Source: Corticium candelabrum (taxonomy: Eukaryota; Porifera; Homoscleromorpha; Homosclerophorida; Plakinidae). From it: 64,000 nt of DNA. The notes under the pieces are model-generated. The model had not been told where the DNA came from. It did not search any database and saw nothing but the letters and a program-made list of their open reading frames with translations. Below, piece after piece: positions 33,371 through 43,598 of the stretch (within the stretch, counting starts at the first letter, position 1; every line of letters begins with the position of its first letter). The position numbers were made by a program, and so were the translations under genes. The stretch spans positions 250,501 through 314,500 of the forward strand of contig NC_085100.1 in assembly GCF_963422355.1 (NCBI RefSeq), written 5' to 3'.

Positions 33371-36300
33371 CTTAAGCCCTGTCCACACGAGACCAGAATG
33401 GATCGCGATCCAATCGGGATAGCGAGCGTCCACACTGCACTTTGAAAACGCTACCTCTGCCTCATTTTCAGTATCACGTGACTGATGACTGATCTGTATG
33501 TGTAGCTTCTTTGCTTGTGGAAAGCATTGATACAGCAACGTAAGGTGAACAAGAACAAAGATGAGCGAGGAGGGTTAGATGTTCCGACTACACGCATTGC
33601 GTACATGGAGGTAACGCCCACTATTTCTAATTCGATTCGACCGATCGCGATTAAAACCACCTCGCGATGTGGATTGGATATATATTGCCAGTGTGGACAG
33701 AACTTTAATCGCCGTTTCATCAAACTATCTATCCGCGTTTCATCTCACAAACTCAGTAGTATATCAGGTTACTGTCAAACCTTGATTCCTGCTATGATGC
33801 CAATGTATTCGCGCAAAAGCTCCCCAAATATGAAATAATCATTGTGTGCTTGTTCCTGCTGCAGTTGGTCAATTTTCTCCTCTACTTCTGCTAGCTGTGT
33901 CAATGCATGACCAAGAGGTTGATGTTCTTCACAGCTGCCAAGAAGGCCAGATGACTTGGCAAATGCTGATGAATTGATCCCAAGTTCTACCAAAAGACAG
34001 ATCATGTAGTCAGTAAAATGATCAAACTAAATATCATACACCATAACCGATGACAACAATATGGTCATCACTCACCTCGCCGACGAGTCGCCAATGTCTC
34101 TGCACTTACTAGTAGTCTCTTCAGATGAGAATCCAAGTTATCCAGCTGCTGCTGCTTCTCCTCAAACCACTGCAAATGACAATGTCATTGTGCTTATCTT
34201 ACCATTCACATGCAAAAGTGCACATATCAAGGATTAAAGCATTACCTGATCTGATTCTTCCATCTTAGACGTCATCTTGGATACAGCTTCACCAACATTC
34301 TTGACCAAACGCATAAAGCCAGCTCCACTGAGAGCAGCAGTACCCTTAGCTTTAGGCATCTACAAACATGGACATCATGTAAGCTGATGTTATCTAAATG
34401 TTTGTTTCTGACTACACGGTACAGTACATGTATGTCTGCCTTCGATATCTGCTATAATTGGTCCATCATACGTTTGCCATCTGTCTATCAATTCACACAT
34501 CATCCATAATTTAGCAGATATGCCAATACACATACATTTTTTACCATTGTAATCATACTAATACCCCATTTACACGAGCACTTGTCAGTGGGCCAGCCCG
34601 TGCTGGCTAGGTTTCTATGGTATGTGTAAACGCGGGCCGAGCCATGACAGCTCGGCTCGGTATTTCTAGCCAAGCCAGCGTGCCAGATCGGACTGGCTAG
34701 GGTCAAGTACACCGTGTAAACGCATAGCATGCTGGAAAACGAGCTGCGCATGCTCATTTGGTAGTCTCACGTAGCCAGACCCCTCCTTCCACGGCATCAT
34801 ACTTCTGCACAAAAATGGCACAAATAGCGTGGAACGAGACGGAGACTCCGCGACTTATCCAAGTATGGAGCAACCAAGATGAGCAAGAAGTTTAGCTTTG
34901 AACTCCATTGCTGGATGCGCGCAACAGTCGCCTGGAGGTAGACCTACGACGTCTTGTATATGTCCTATGCATTCTTGATATGAATGTTGTAAAGCCATAG
35001 AGAAAAAATGCAAGCAGCTTGGCTTCTGTCCATTGCAAACGTGAGCTAACGCGAGCTATGTCAAGCTCAAGCAACTAATGCATGTTAGTGACACGCATTG
35101 GCTTCCTTACAGAGTGTGTTGTGCAAACGAATACTGGGCTGGCACGGGTTGGTACAGCTGGCTATGCGTGCTCGTGTAAACGAGGTATAAGCCAAGAAAA
35201 TGATTGATTTCATGTTAGCAGTTGCAGGGTAAGTTTCTGTTGTTTATTTCTGACAAGACCCAGTAAATACAAACATAAAGCAGATTCTGGTAAAACATCT
35301 CTCATGAACACTGCTGGTTGTGATAGGTAGCTCATCCACTGTCTGTGGTTGGCATGTGCTGTAGTAAAGTATAACCACATGCAAATACTGCTCAGTGATT
35401 GGACGTCACCAGGAGTGTGTCACATTTCTGAGTGTGATAAGACATGCTGTATGGTCAGACAAACACATGCACACATACATGTACATAGTCAAGCAGAGTA
35501 GAAGTGATTGAATGCCTCTCGAGTAATTCAGTAAGTCAGCTGACTTTACAAAGTCACGTTTCTTATCGCTTATGCTGACACTATGTTGGCAACTAGATTC
35601 TATCGTTGCTGTACTGTACTTTCTGCATATTTCTGTCTGTCTGCCTGGAGTGAGAGGGAAGCAGTCTGGCTACCAAGACTGCATGTATCTACTATCTGTT
35701 TCAACTTTAAAGTATCTGACCCCATCCTCTTGTTCCAGAAATTCCCTATAGTCGACGTCTTTCCTCAACACGCGATGTTTTCCAATTCGATTGAGAAATC
35801 TTTCCAGTGCTGACCTACGCTTCTCAATAAAATCAACAGAAGTAGTTGATTCCTCTTTGGCAAACTTGACTCTCGTCATTCCTAACGAAACACATTGCAT
35901 AACATGACAGACAAGCAAGCAGGTGGTACACACAAGCAGATGGACAACCAAGAAACAAACAGAGCTGTTATCACACTACCTTACCAACTACAGATTTCTC
36001 TGGTGCTGAAGGAATAATCAATCCAATATACTTCGGTTTTTCTACTAGTTTGCTATGAAGAGCCAAGAAGTCACTAAATCGACGACGAACAACAGTCTTT
36101 GGTGCCTTGAAATCAGGAATATTGGTCTAAACAAAAAAAGTGTTAAATAGGTTGCACACAAAAAGCAACCCCAACATGCAATTCAAAAAATTTCCATAAT
36201 TAATTAATTAATTTATTAATTTCTCAAATACAAGTAACAAATTAAATGGAATTTGCTACAAAACACTACCTTCGTCGTTACTTGGTACGTCATGTATGCA

Positions 36301-36860
36301 CCCATCCCGTCTCCTGCAAGAGACAAAACGCATATTGCATCACGTGACCTATCACTGACCTACATGCTAATCTCCCAACATGTCAATGGCAACTCACCGA
36401 CTTTCTGCGGGTCCTTCACTTCAATTTCCAAAGTAAATTCATCACTCGCATCTTCTATTTCCAGATCCTCAGTGTCCTTATCCAAACCAGTAACGCAGTA
36501 GTCAACAAAAGCTCAAAAACTACCACCAACTTGCAACCTCACCAATACTGCAGGGACGGTCTCTTCGGCAGCACTCGCTGTCGCTGCAGCTCCCTTTTCC
36601 TCTGCTTCATGAGACGGATAAGACGATAAGACATCGTCCTTTGTCTCCTCAGCGGGGGAGGAGGCTGTGGCTTCGTCTTCGCTGTCAAACAAGCCTTTTT
36701 CTTCCTTCACTTCACTTGACTTTATTTCGCGTTCTTCAGGCTCGTCGGACAAGTCTATTGCATGTTCTACCTCATCTGATGTCAGCTGTCCCACAGGGGA
36801 TGGCGATTGTTCGTCGTCTTCGCCAATAGGCGGAGGAGACTCTTTCCCTGTGTCCGCCAT
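32087..36860 (-). CDS. SNX1: SNX1/SNX2, retromer-associated PX-BAR sorting nexin
   Basis: SNX1/2 forms ESCPE-1/retromer tubules on endosomes by binding phosphoinositides (PX) and curved membrane (BAR). The start ATG is 36860 (MADTGKESPPPIGEDDEQSP), followed by an acidic N-terminal exon (EREIKSSEVKEEKGLFDSED). PX exons: ~36400-36480 (DEFTLEIEVKDPQKV), ~36240-36315, ~36125-36020 (VVRRRFSDFLALHSKL, the phosphoinositide Arg) and ~35670-35880 (RRSALERFLNRI, FLEQED). The BAR helices are at ~34365-34250 (AGFMRLVKNVGEAVSKM), ~34175-34085 (WFEEKQQQLDNLDSHL), ~33985-33785 (LSQLAEVEEK-type, HNDYFIFGEL), ~33215-33070, ~33010-32935 and ~32875-32805. The last exon, 32087-32137, encodes LINHWETFLPEAKAVV then TGA. 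Three inverted-repeat elements sit in its introns. SNX1 and SNX2 cannot be told apart; a single ancestral gene is likely. Confidence 0.92.
32266..32789. mobile_element. ~525-bp MITE-like element in the last SNX1 intron
   Basis: The ends are imperfect inverted copies: left ataaggctgtgtctctact, right (reverse complement) ataGGGCGTCTTCACTAGGA, each followed by aaacatg. The interior holds many aaacatgttta and aacctgttta palindromes near both ends. No coding capacity. Superfamily unassigned. Confidence 0.6.
33291..33369. repeat. (AC)n microsatellite
   Basis: About 79 bp of AC repeat directly next to the inverted-repeat element at 33372, in a SNX1 intron. Confidence 0.95.
33372..33708. mobile_element. 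~337-bp MITE with TTAA-flanked inverted ends
   Basis: Left end TTAAGCCCTGTCCACAC; right end read on the other strand TTAAAGTTCTGTCCACAC. Both are bounded by TTAA, consistent with a TTAA or TAA target duplication (piggyBac- or Harbinger-like, undecided). The interior has gatcgcgatcc and ccgatcgcgatt motifs. No coding capacity. Confidence 0.7.
34561..35188. mobile_element. ~628-bp MITE with 21-bp inverted ends in a SNX1 intron
   Basis: The left end ATACCCCATTTACACGAGCAC matches the inverted right end ATACCTCGTTTACACGAGCAC with two mismatches. Sub-terminal (gccagcccgtgctggc / gggctggcacgggtt) repeats are also inverted. Inside lies a copy (near 34767) of a dispersed gtagccagaccc short repeat. 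No coding capacity. Confidence 0.75.
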
Positions 36861-36917
36861 GCTGCAACACGCAGACCAAGTATATCCGGGACTGTAAGAC
36901 CACGCCTTACAGGCAAC
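36861..36917. promoter_or_regulatory. 57-bp divergent promoter of SNX1 and the membrane-protein gene
   Basis: Only 57 bases separate the two ATGs, so the transcript starts probably overlap the opposite coding exon. No TATA box is visible. Confidence 0.5.
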
Positions 36918-38120
36918 ATGTTTGTATCGTTTCGACATCCGTTAGAAATCTGGAATGAAAATCCAACATTCCTCGCATGTACGATCGTTTTCCAGACGAT
37001 GGCTTTGCTGTCTTTGATTCATGCTTACTGCAACGGCCGGAAAAGTCTTCTTCTCTGGTTTTCGGCTCTTGGTCACGGATTGACAACAGAAGCTCTTTCC
37101 TATTTTCTACCTGATATCGACAGCTTTTGGCACAGCCAGTCGATGGTGATGTTTCTGGGTGGTCGTCTTCCTCTTTATGTTGTTCTGTTCTACCCAACTG
37201 TGATGTACACAACAAACACAGCAGTCGGACGTCTCAAGTTGAATTTGCTGTCTCATGTGTTTGCTGTAGGAATGGCTGATGTATTGATTGATTTTCCATT
37301 CGATATAATGGGAATCAAACTCCTTTGGTGGACGTGGCACGACACAGACCCGAACATTTTCGATCGTCATTACAATGTTCCATGGACTAGCTACTTGTAT
37401 CACATGACATTTGCTTCTGCTTTTAGCTTCTTATTCAATACAACGTGGAATAAAATTGTAGGTACAGGTCACCAACAGAGGCAGACAGTACTTCAAAACA
37501 TTGTGAAGCTCACGTGCTGCTTTGTAATGGTGTCTTTGCTTTCGATGCCTCTCGGAGTCGTGCAGATTACTCTCTATCATGTTCTTCATGATATTTACCA
37601 TATTCATACTGAAGTGGTCACCTTTATCTATATTGTTATTTATGGTTACGTCACGTGGAGCGGCGAAAGGAGACGTCCAGAAGACAATTCCCAGCAAGGA
37701 GGATGTTCAAGAGTCTCTCTTATTTCAGTCATTGTTTGTATTCACTATGCTTTCTACATCATTCTTGTGCTGGCTATTGCCAAACCGGAGAATCTGAGAT
37801 CAACAGGAATGCATGAAACTATAGGAAACTGTTCACTTTTCAGCAGTGTCACATCAGTCATTGGCATGACTTTACCAAAGAAATCGTTTCTTTGTGCATC
37901 TAACTACAGTGAACCAGTATTCGACTGGCATTGCCTTCCTGACAGTCAGCCACCTGCAGAAATGTCTCAATGGTACACAGTTTGTGGAACACCATATCCA
38001 AACCGTCAAGAATACATTCTTGTTGTCTGTACGTTTTGTCTACTTGGACTTCTCGTCTTTTATGAGATTCTTTGGAAGCCGAATGCAAACAGTACGAAAG
38101 TGAAGCACAAGAAACTATAA
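36918..38120 (+). CDS. Single-exon polytopic membrane protein of an uncharacterised invertebrate family
   Basis: 400 residues; the first ATG of the open frame is 36918 (MFVSFRHPLEIWNENP). About eight or nine hydrophobic segments are visible: FLACTIVFQTMALLSLIHAY (~20-40), the region around LPLYVVLFYPTVMYTT (~105-125), LLSHVFAVGMADVLIDFPF (~140-160), YHMTFASAFSFLF (~190), TCCFVMVSLLSMPLGVVQIT (~225-245), VVTFIYIVIYGYVTW (~265-280), SLISVIVCIHYAFYIILVLA (~300-320) and ILVVCTFCLLGLLVFYEILW (~365-385). Distinctive motifs are WWTWHDTDPNIFDRHYNVPW and YHVLHDIYHIHTE. A lumenal Cys-rich loop lies at ~325-360. The tail ends KHKKL, a possible ER-retrieval-like dilysine, though not at the strict -3/-4 positions. 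It resembles proteins annotated DUF7802 in invertebrates as I remember that family. No function is known; it could be a carotenoid-cyclase-like or enzyme fold but that is speculation. Confidence 0.75.
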   Translation: MFVSFRHPLEIWNENPTFLACTIVFQTMALLSLIHAYCNGRKSLLLWFSALGHGLTTEALSYFLPDIDSFWHSQSMVMFLGGRLPLYVVLFYPTVMYTTNTAVGRLKLNLLSHVFAVGMADVLIDFPFDIMGIKLLWWTWHDTDPNIFDRHYNVPWTSYLYHMTFASAFSFLFNTTWNKIVGTGHQQRQTVLQNIVKLTCCFVMVSLLSMPLGVVQITLYHVLHDIYHIHTEVVTFIYIVIYGYVTWSGERRRPEDNSQQGGCSRVSLISVIVCIHYAFYIILVLAIAKPENLRSTGMHETIGNCSLFSSVTSVIGMTLPKKSFLCASNYSEPVFDWHCLPDSQPPAEMSQWYTVCGTPYPNRQEYILVVCTFCLLGLLVFYEILWKPNANSTKVKHKKL

Positions 38121-38254
38121 ATTTAGTTCAATTTGCGATAATTTTTTATTTACTTTCTAAGTCTGCGTTGGCTGTACGTACTTGTCTGCCTTGTTAATTA
38201 GTTAATTCATTAACAGCGTTGTTGTGTTAATATCAATTAAGTCAATGCACGCCT

Positions 38255-39967
38255 ATGGCTGGCAGGGGACGTGGGAGAGGAAGAGGAAAAAGTTCCATAC
38301 CGGGTATATCAGAGGCTCTTGGTGTAAGACGTGAGGATATGCCAACTGCTGCAGAGAAGCCGCCACCGCTGTTTCCAGTTAGTTGAAGTCACGTGACGTA
38401 TTGCAATGCGAATTCAGAGTACTCAGTCTAGGAGGAGTGAATACGTATCATTAGACTGTTGTATCAAAAGTGCATTTTCTATTTATTATTGATACTAGAG
38501 GGATGCCTTGATTATGCAATAATTGATTGATTAATTAATTAAGGCTTTTTGGATTAAAATCAATTACTGTTTCATCATATCTAATATCTCAGGCATTAGG
38601 ATGTTACTGATTATTCGTTTATGGTTGACACTATAACTTGTACATTGTGTCTCACTTCATGCATGCTGTTTATTGTCATTATTTACTATATGTTCTTTTA
38701 CTGACTCTTTGTAAACTGTGCTCCTAGAGCTGTGTGTGACATAGAGAATCAGATGTAATAGGAATAAATTAAAAATTACTTTATGGGTGACTTGTATGTC
38801 TATATTCTCTCTTCTTACCAGCCTTTACTGTTTCAACCTTGTCCATTGACCGATTCTGAGGAAGAAAATTACAGACTTATTCTGAAGCAGCAACTAAGAG
38901 CTGCAATGAGAACGTCCCCATATTATGTCAGGGCAGCCACGTCAAAGAAAGGTGGTTTAAACAAACAGTACATCATGACTAGTAATGGTACATTTGACTA
39001 CGGTATCTACTGTTTGCAGACATAGAGAGATACTCAGACAAATATTGCAGTAAGGAACGTGGCATTTCAGATAATCATCTTGATTGGCAGCCAGGTGCAA
39101 CTAAAGGATGCATTACTTGTAGAGAAATATTACGTGTAACTCATTTTCTTTTGAAGACTGGAGACTCTTTCCTAAAGAGCTGAAAATGAGGGTTCGAATG
39201 AAGGTTACGACTGGTAGTAAGAGGCAAGCAGTTTGTGCAAAGCCCAAACTTGTAGCCCGAGACAAGACAGAAAAACAGAATGATGACAAAGATGATGTTG
39301 ATGGAAAGACAGAAGCTACCATAGACGTGAATAAACAGCTTGAGGTGTCTTAAGTTTGCTAAACTCTGTACAGCACTGTAATAGTTGTTGTAATGAAATT
39401 CATTTAGGAACTGGAAAAGCAAGAAACTAGTGCATCTGAAAATGAGAAAAAAGAAGAGAATAATCCTGAAGAGGTAGACGAGGAAAATGATTACATCGAA
39501 GAGGAAGTAGAAGAGGTTCGATTCTTTTGTAAACCAGGGAGTAGTTTAGTGTATAAGACAAACTGTAGTTGTTGCCAAGTCAATAGACAAACGTACTCAA
39601 AAAGAGTATGTGTATGTCACATTGTGAGTGCTTTCCAGCAGTACACGTGTACATTAGTAGCATATGTAGAGCGAAGTGCTTCACAAAGTTCACACAATGT
39701 GACTATATGCAACATAGACTGGGCCCAGTCTCACCCCACCCTCATCATTCCCAGATGAACAATTCAGGAATGAAGCTGGTGCTGGGCTGAGTTAAGATGC
39801 AACATGCATTTTAGTCATTGTGATGGCAAGTATCCTTATTTGCATGTTTTCAGTTATGTTTTGCTTTTTAGGAAAATGACTACAACCTTACCTACTTCGA
39901 CAATGGCGAAGATTACATTGGATTTGAAGATGATGATGGACTGGACGATGGTGGAGCATATTACTAG
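38255..39967 (+). CDS. POLR3G: RNA polymerase III subunit RPC7 (POLR3G/POLR3GL)
   Basis: RPC7 belongs to the RPC3-RPC6-RPC7 initiation subcomplex of Pol III. Exon 1 begins MAGRGRGRGRGKSSIPGISE and contains EKPPPLFP, the family's KPPPLFP box. The ~38822-38950 exon gives EEENYRLILKQQLRAAMRTSPYY. ~39015-39060 gives DIERYSDKY. ~39155-39340 gives LFPKELKMR. Two acidic exons (~39408-39514, ~39873-39967) contain EEVDEENDYIEEEVEE and DYIGFEDDDGLDDGGAYY. The acidic C-terminal tail is typical of RPC7. The stop TAG is 39965-39967, 82 bp from the LYSMD stop on the opposite strand. Invertebrates have a single gene for the vertebrate G/GL pair. Confidence 0.9.
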
Positions 39968-40049
39968 TTCTATTCGTATAAATATTTCAATGAGTATAGA
40001 AAATTCTCACACTAACTGTACATACAGTTACAAATGCAAGAAATCGACA

Positions 40050-41405
40050 TTACAACGTAAAACTAAATTTACCCTTGAGAAACATTACTATAACAACCAT
40101 TGGTAATAGAATACAAACAAGTATTACTACCACCAGCCAGCCATGCCACGTGATTCCACACACATTTCCATCATTTACTGTTGGCTCAGCCGATCTGCTC
40201 TTCATTGGATGTATCAGCGGAGCATTTAACATCCAGTCTCTTCGTTTATCTGTGCACTTCCCCACGTGTTTTCTATTTGACTGCTTTATTCTTTGTAGAT
40301 CCTCATCCATTCTTGCCAAGAACGACATCGCACTCGCAGACGGTGACTTCATGTCACGCTTTATACTGATTTCCTGGACGCGAAGATTAGGGCTGTGATG
40401 GCGTGCGTGTGATTGCTTTTTCTCCAAGTCTTCTGCTTCTCGCCTCTCCTTTTCAAATTGTGCAGCTAATAGGCCATGTGCTCGAACAGGCACTTTGATT
40501 GTCTTGTGAAGTTTAAGTTCTTGCTCAACGAGTAAGTTGTTTGCTTTGAGCAACTGGCCAACCTGCATTACATACACTTGATCTTGTTGTGTACATACAT
40601 TACATACACAGACAGGCACACCGGCAAATAATTCATTAAAATTATTAACAACTTGTAAACAACAATGCAATCAAACAGACAGAAAAACCAATAAAATCTA
40701 TTTTTGATCTCTACGCCTACAATAACCAGGACAGCAATAAGTCATTAGCCAAGCCACAGTACCAACGATACACGAGATGCTCAAACAAGGCATCATTGCT
40801 CACTAGACAATGTGGAGAATTCTGTGCTGCATAAAACATTGAAACTCATTTTCAATCTTGTCTAGACAACCACCACTTTGCATAACAATGTCCAACTACT
40901 GATCAATTCAATGAACGGCCACCGAGTTCATACACGCACGATACCAACGAACAAACACACATACAGACATAGCCTCGCGTAGCCAGACCCTTTCTGCCGC
41001 GTCATACTTGCGGCTACATGAGACTATACAGACAGACAAACACACTCACTGACTGGCCACACCAACCAAATTATTTATCAAAGAGCCCAATCATACCGTG
41101 CAACCATACTGTAAAGCCAGTCCCTGTAGGGTATCATGTTGAGCCACTTCTCGATCAAAATACAAAACATCTACGTTTGACTGCCTGTTCACAGGACTAT
41201 CTGTTTCAAGTCTCTTGTCTTTCTGTCTTGACCTCAAAACTGATAACTCAACAGACTCATCATCATTCTGTTTTAGACTTGCTACAGCCCTCTCGCCCTC
41301 TCCGAACACGTAGACTGCCTGTGAGGAAACGTTCTGTTCGTATGGACATCGCCATGACGGGTCAGTTGAAGAAAATAGATCACGTCTGCTATATCCTGCC
41401 GTCAT
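40050..41405 (-). CDS. LYSMD3: LYSMD3/4-type LysM-domain single-pass membrane protein
   Basis: Two exons: 41097-41405 and 40050-40562, joined TVGQLLKANN in frame. The LysM domain spans the junction (VAQHDTLQGLALQYGCT, then VGQLLKANNLLVEQ, KTIKVPV). A basic/acidic linker (EKERREAEDLEKKQ) and a conserved KCTDKRRDW segment follow. One transmembrane helix near the C-terminus (WLVVVILVCILLPMVVIVMFL) is followed by GKFSFTL. Vertebrate LYSMD3 is a Golgi/plasma-membrane type II protein that binds chitin. Here the region after the membrane helix is only ~7 residues, much shorter than in vertebrates. The domain order is otherwise the same. Confidence 0.87.
40977..41022. repeat. Short dispersed repeat (gtagccagaccc family)
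   Basis: cgtagccagaccctttctgc followed by cgcgtcatacttgcggctac. A related copy is at 34770-34810 (inside a MITE), and a folded relative at 60836-60910. Probably ends of a MITE family. Confidence 0.5.
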
Positions 41406-41672
41406 GAAGAGTTCCAGAGACGGTCTCTACCGAATGGAAGACGACGACATGATCTGCTTTGTTCTATGTATTGATATCAAGTGAATGACGTCGCTATTGA
41501 CGCCCTAATTAACGCGCGTTAGCCAAGGCTAACCCACGCTTGGAGTCATCTAGTGTACTAAAGCTGTATCTACTAGATGATATAATAATACTGAACGTTC
41601 TAATTTACATTTACCAAGCATACTAATTAAATATCCGGGATGTCTTAATTAGTTGGGATTCCAAGGCAGCTT

Positions 41673-43145
41673 GATGTTTCGAGTAAAAGAAGTCGACGTA
41701 CCCGGGAAAACGGTAATAATAAAGTGGAAAATTAAAGGTAGGAATTTAAACTAAAACCATCGATTTTTGTTATTTTCTAATTTGTTGACAGAAAAGGAAG
41801 GAAAAGAAAGAGATTTAGGAGAACCAGACGTCAAGAAGCAAAAGTTGACGGAAGAAAATGAAAGTAGTATTCAAATTATGGATCCTAAGATGTCGAAGGA
41901 AGATGGTAACGTACGCGGTGAAGACAGAGCTGTAGATGAACGGTCACGTGACGGAAGTAAAAATTCAAGTGAGAAAAGTGAGTTGATGATAGATGTAAGA
42001 AGATTGAAAACTGAGATAAGAGGCAAGGAAGAGAAGCTGAGGAAACTGAAGTTGGTCAAAATGTATCGATTAAAGGTAATTACCATGCCAAACGTTTTCC
42101 AGCTCTAATAATACGATAGTCTACTATTGAGGGACGTGTCCCTGCAATACAATAGTCTAGTGTATCACCTTGTGAGATGCACCCCTCTAATACAGTAGTC
42201 TAATGTATTGTGAGATGCATCCCTCCAATACAGTAGTCTAATGTATTGTGAGATGCATCCTTTCAATACAATAGTCTAAGGACAAAGGAGAACATGTGTC
42301 TTCAGATTATCAAGACTGTCATGGAAGAGTCATTTAAAATCTGGATCAAGAGGAACAGTTCATAGCCTTGTTACTGTGTTTAATTAATGGTTAACTTAGT
42401 CTTCTCTTTTACTTTAGTCTTGCTGTGCTAGCCAACTTCGTTGTAGCTAGTCTAGAGCTCTTAGCTGCTGTCCCATATGTCGCCACGGGATTGTTAACCG
42501 TGTTGGACAGGGGTTGCTAGCTGCTCCCCATTTGTTTATTTATTTCAATAAATGGGTTTGACCATTGACCATGTAGTGTGAGATGCATCCCTTCAATACA
42601 ATAGTCTAGTGTATTGTGAGATGCATCTCTCCAATACAATAGTCTAGTGTATTGTGAGATGCATCCCTCCAATACAATAGTCTAGTGTATTGTGAGATGC
42701 ATCCCTCCAATACAATAGTCTAATGTATTGTGAGATGCATCCCTCCAATACAATAGCCTAGTGTATTGTGAGATGCATCCCTCCAATACAATAGTCTAGT
42801 GTATTGTGAGATCCCTCCAATACAATAGTCTAATACTGAGAGATGAATCCCTCCAATACAATGATGTATGGAGAGATGCACAATACCAAAGATACATGCC
42901 ATAAAACTTGTGCATGTGTAAGCGATAATAACGAAGCCTTTCTACATAATTAGAATGACCTTGACGAATTGGACCAGTTAGTTACAAAGTGGCGGACAGC
43001 CAGTCAGTCAGCTTGTCTGGAACTATGCAACCATATGGGAACAGACGGCAAACGACCAACGGTCCGAGATCTCCTCACACACTGGCAAATCGATCATGAC
43101 ATCATTGGATACTCAGAAGAAGACGACGAGTTCGTTGAGCAATGA
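41673..43145 (+). CDS. SFR1: SFR1/MEI5, SWI5-dependent recombination repair protein 1
   Basis: SFR1 with SWI5 stimulates RAD51 filament formation. Exon 1 starts at ATG 41673 (MFRVKEVDVPGKTV). Exon 2 (~41792-42075) is charged (EKEGKERDLGEPDVKKQKL) and ends in the coiled coil KEEKLRKLKLVKMYRLK, like the human LRMVKLYRSK segment. Exon 3 (~42950-43145) has DLDELDQLVTKWRTASQSAC, then TVRDLLTHWQIDHDIIGYSE and DDEFVEQ, the conserved SFR1 C-terminus. The large second intron is filled with a 38-bp minisatellite. The N-terminal part is short compared with mammals. Divergent from LYSMD3/4 (267 bp). Confidence 0.87.
42107..42885. repeat. 38-bp minisatellite array in the SFR1 intron, split by a ~290-bp insert
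   Basis: The unit reads tgagatgcatccctccaata then caatagtctagtgtattg. Each unit contains an inverted pair caatac...gtattg. About four divergent units precede an unrelated insert (~42283-42572), and about seven more uniform units follow. The insert ends with an aataaa-bearing segment, so it may be a mobile or 3'-end fragment. Confidence 0.85.
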
Positions 43146-43598
43146 AGATTTCAGGTATTTGCACAGGTATCCAGTGATATGACAGTACTGTATATAGAAA
43201 AGTATACACCATGCGCTACAGATACTATATGGTACTTGTGGAATAGAAAACGATCGACAATCTTGCTCCTTTGTTAAGCAGTCTCTAAACTAAACGAAAG
43301 ATCTACCACTAGATTCAGTGGAGTCACTGTAAATAGATTAAATAAATGTGAGATCAGCACATGATGCCATCGTTGCCACTTGGTGAATTCAGCGGCTATG
43401 GAACAGAGAGAAACTTTGATATCAATAAGACACATATTTTAGTACATGTATTAGTCATAAGATGATCGAACAATGTGTGTCTGTCGTTGTCTGCTCATTC
43501 ATCTGACGCTTGCCACCTACCCACCCATCTACTTGTTTGTCTGTCCGTCTGTCTGTCTGTGAGTGTCTGTCTGTCTGTCTGTCCATGTAGTCATCTTC
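43146..43598. other. Tail-to-tail spacer of SFR1 and TTLL
   Basis: About 450 bp with an AATAAA at 43338 (candidate SFR1 polyadenylation signal) and a (CTGT)n tract near 43536-43582. No coding signal. Confidence 0.55.

Noticed and set aside
36807-36917. N-terminal extension of the membrane-protein frame to 36807
   Set aside because: The frame opens with TTG, not ATG, and would overlap SNX1's first exon; the first ATG is 36918.
42107-42885. CRISPR-like array (regular ~38-bp repeats)
   Set aside because: Units are contiguous with no unique spacers, inside a eukaryotic intron; this is a minisatellite.
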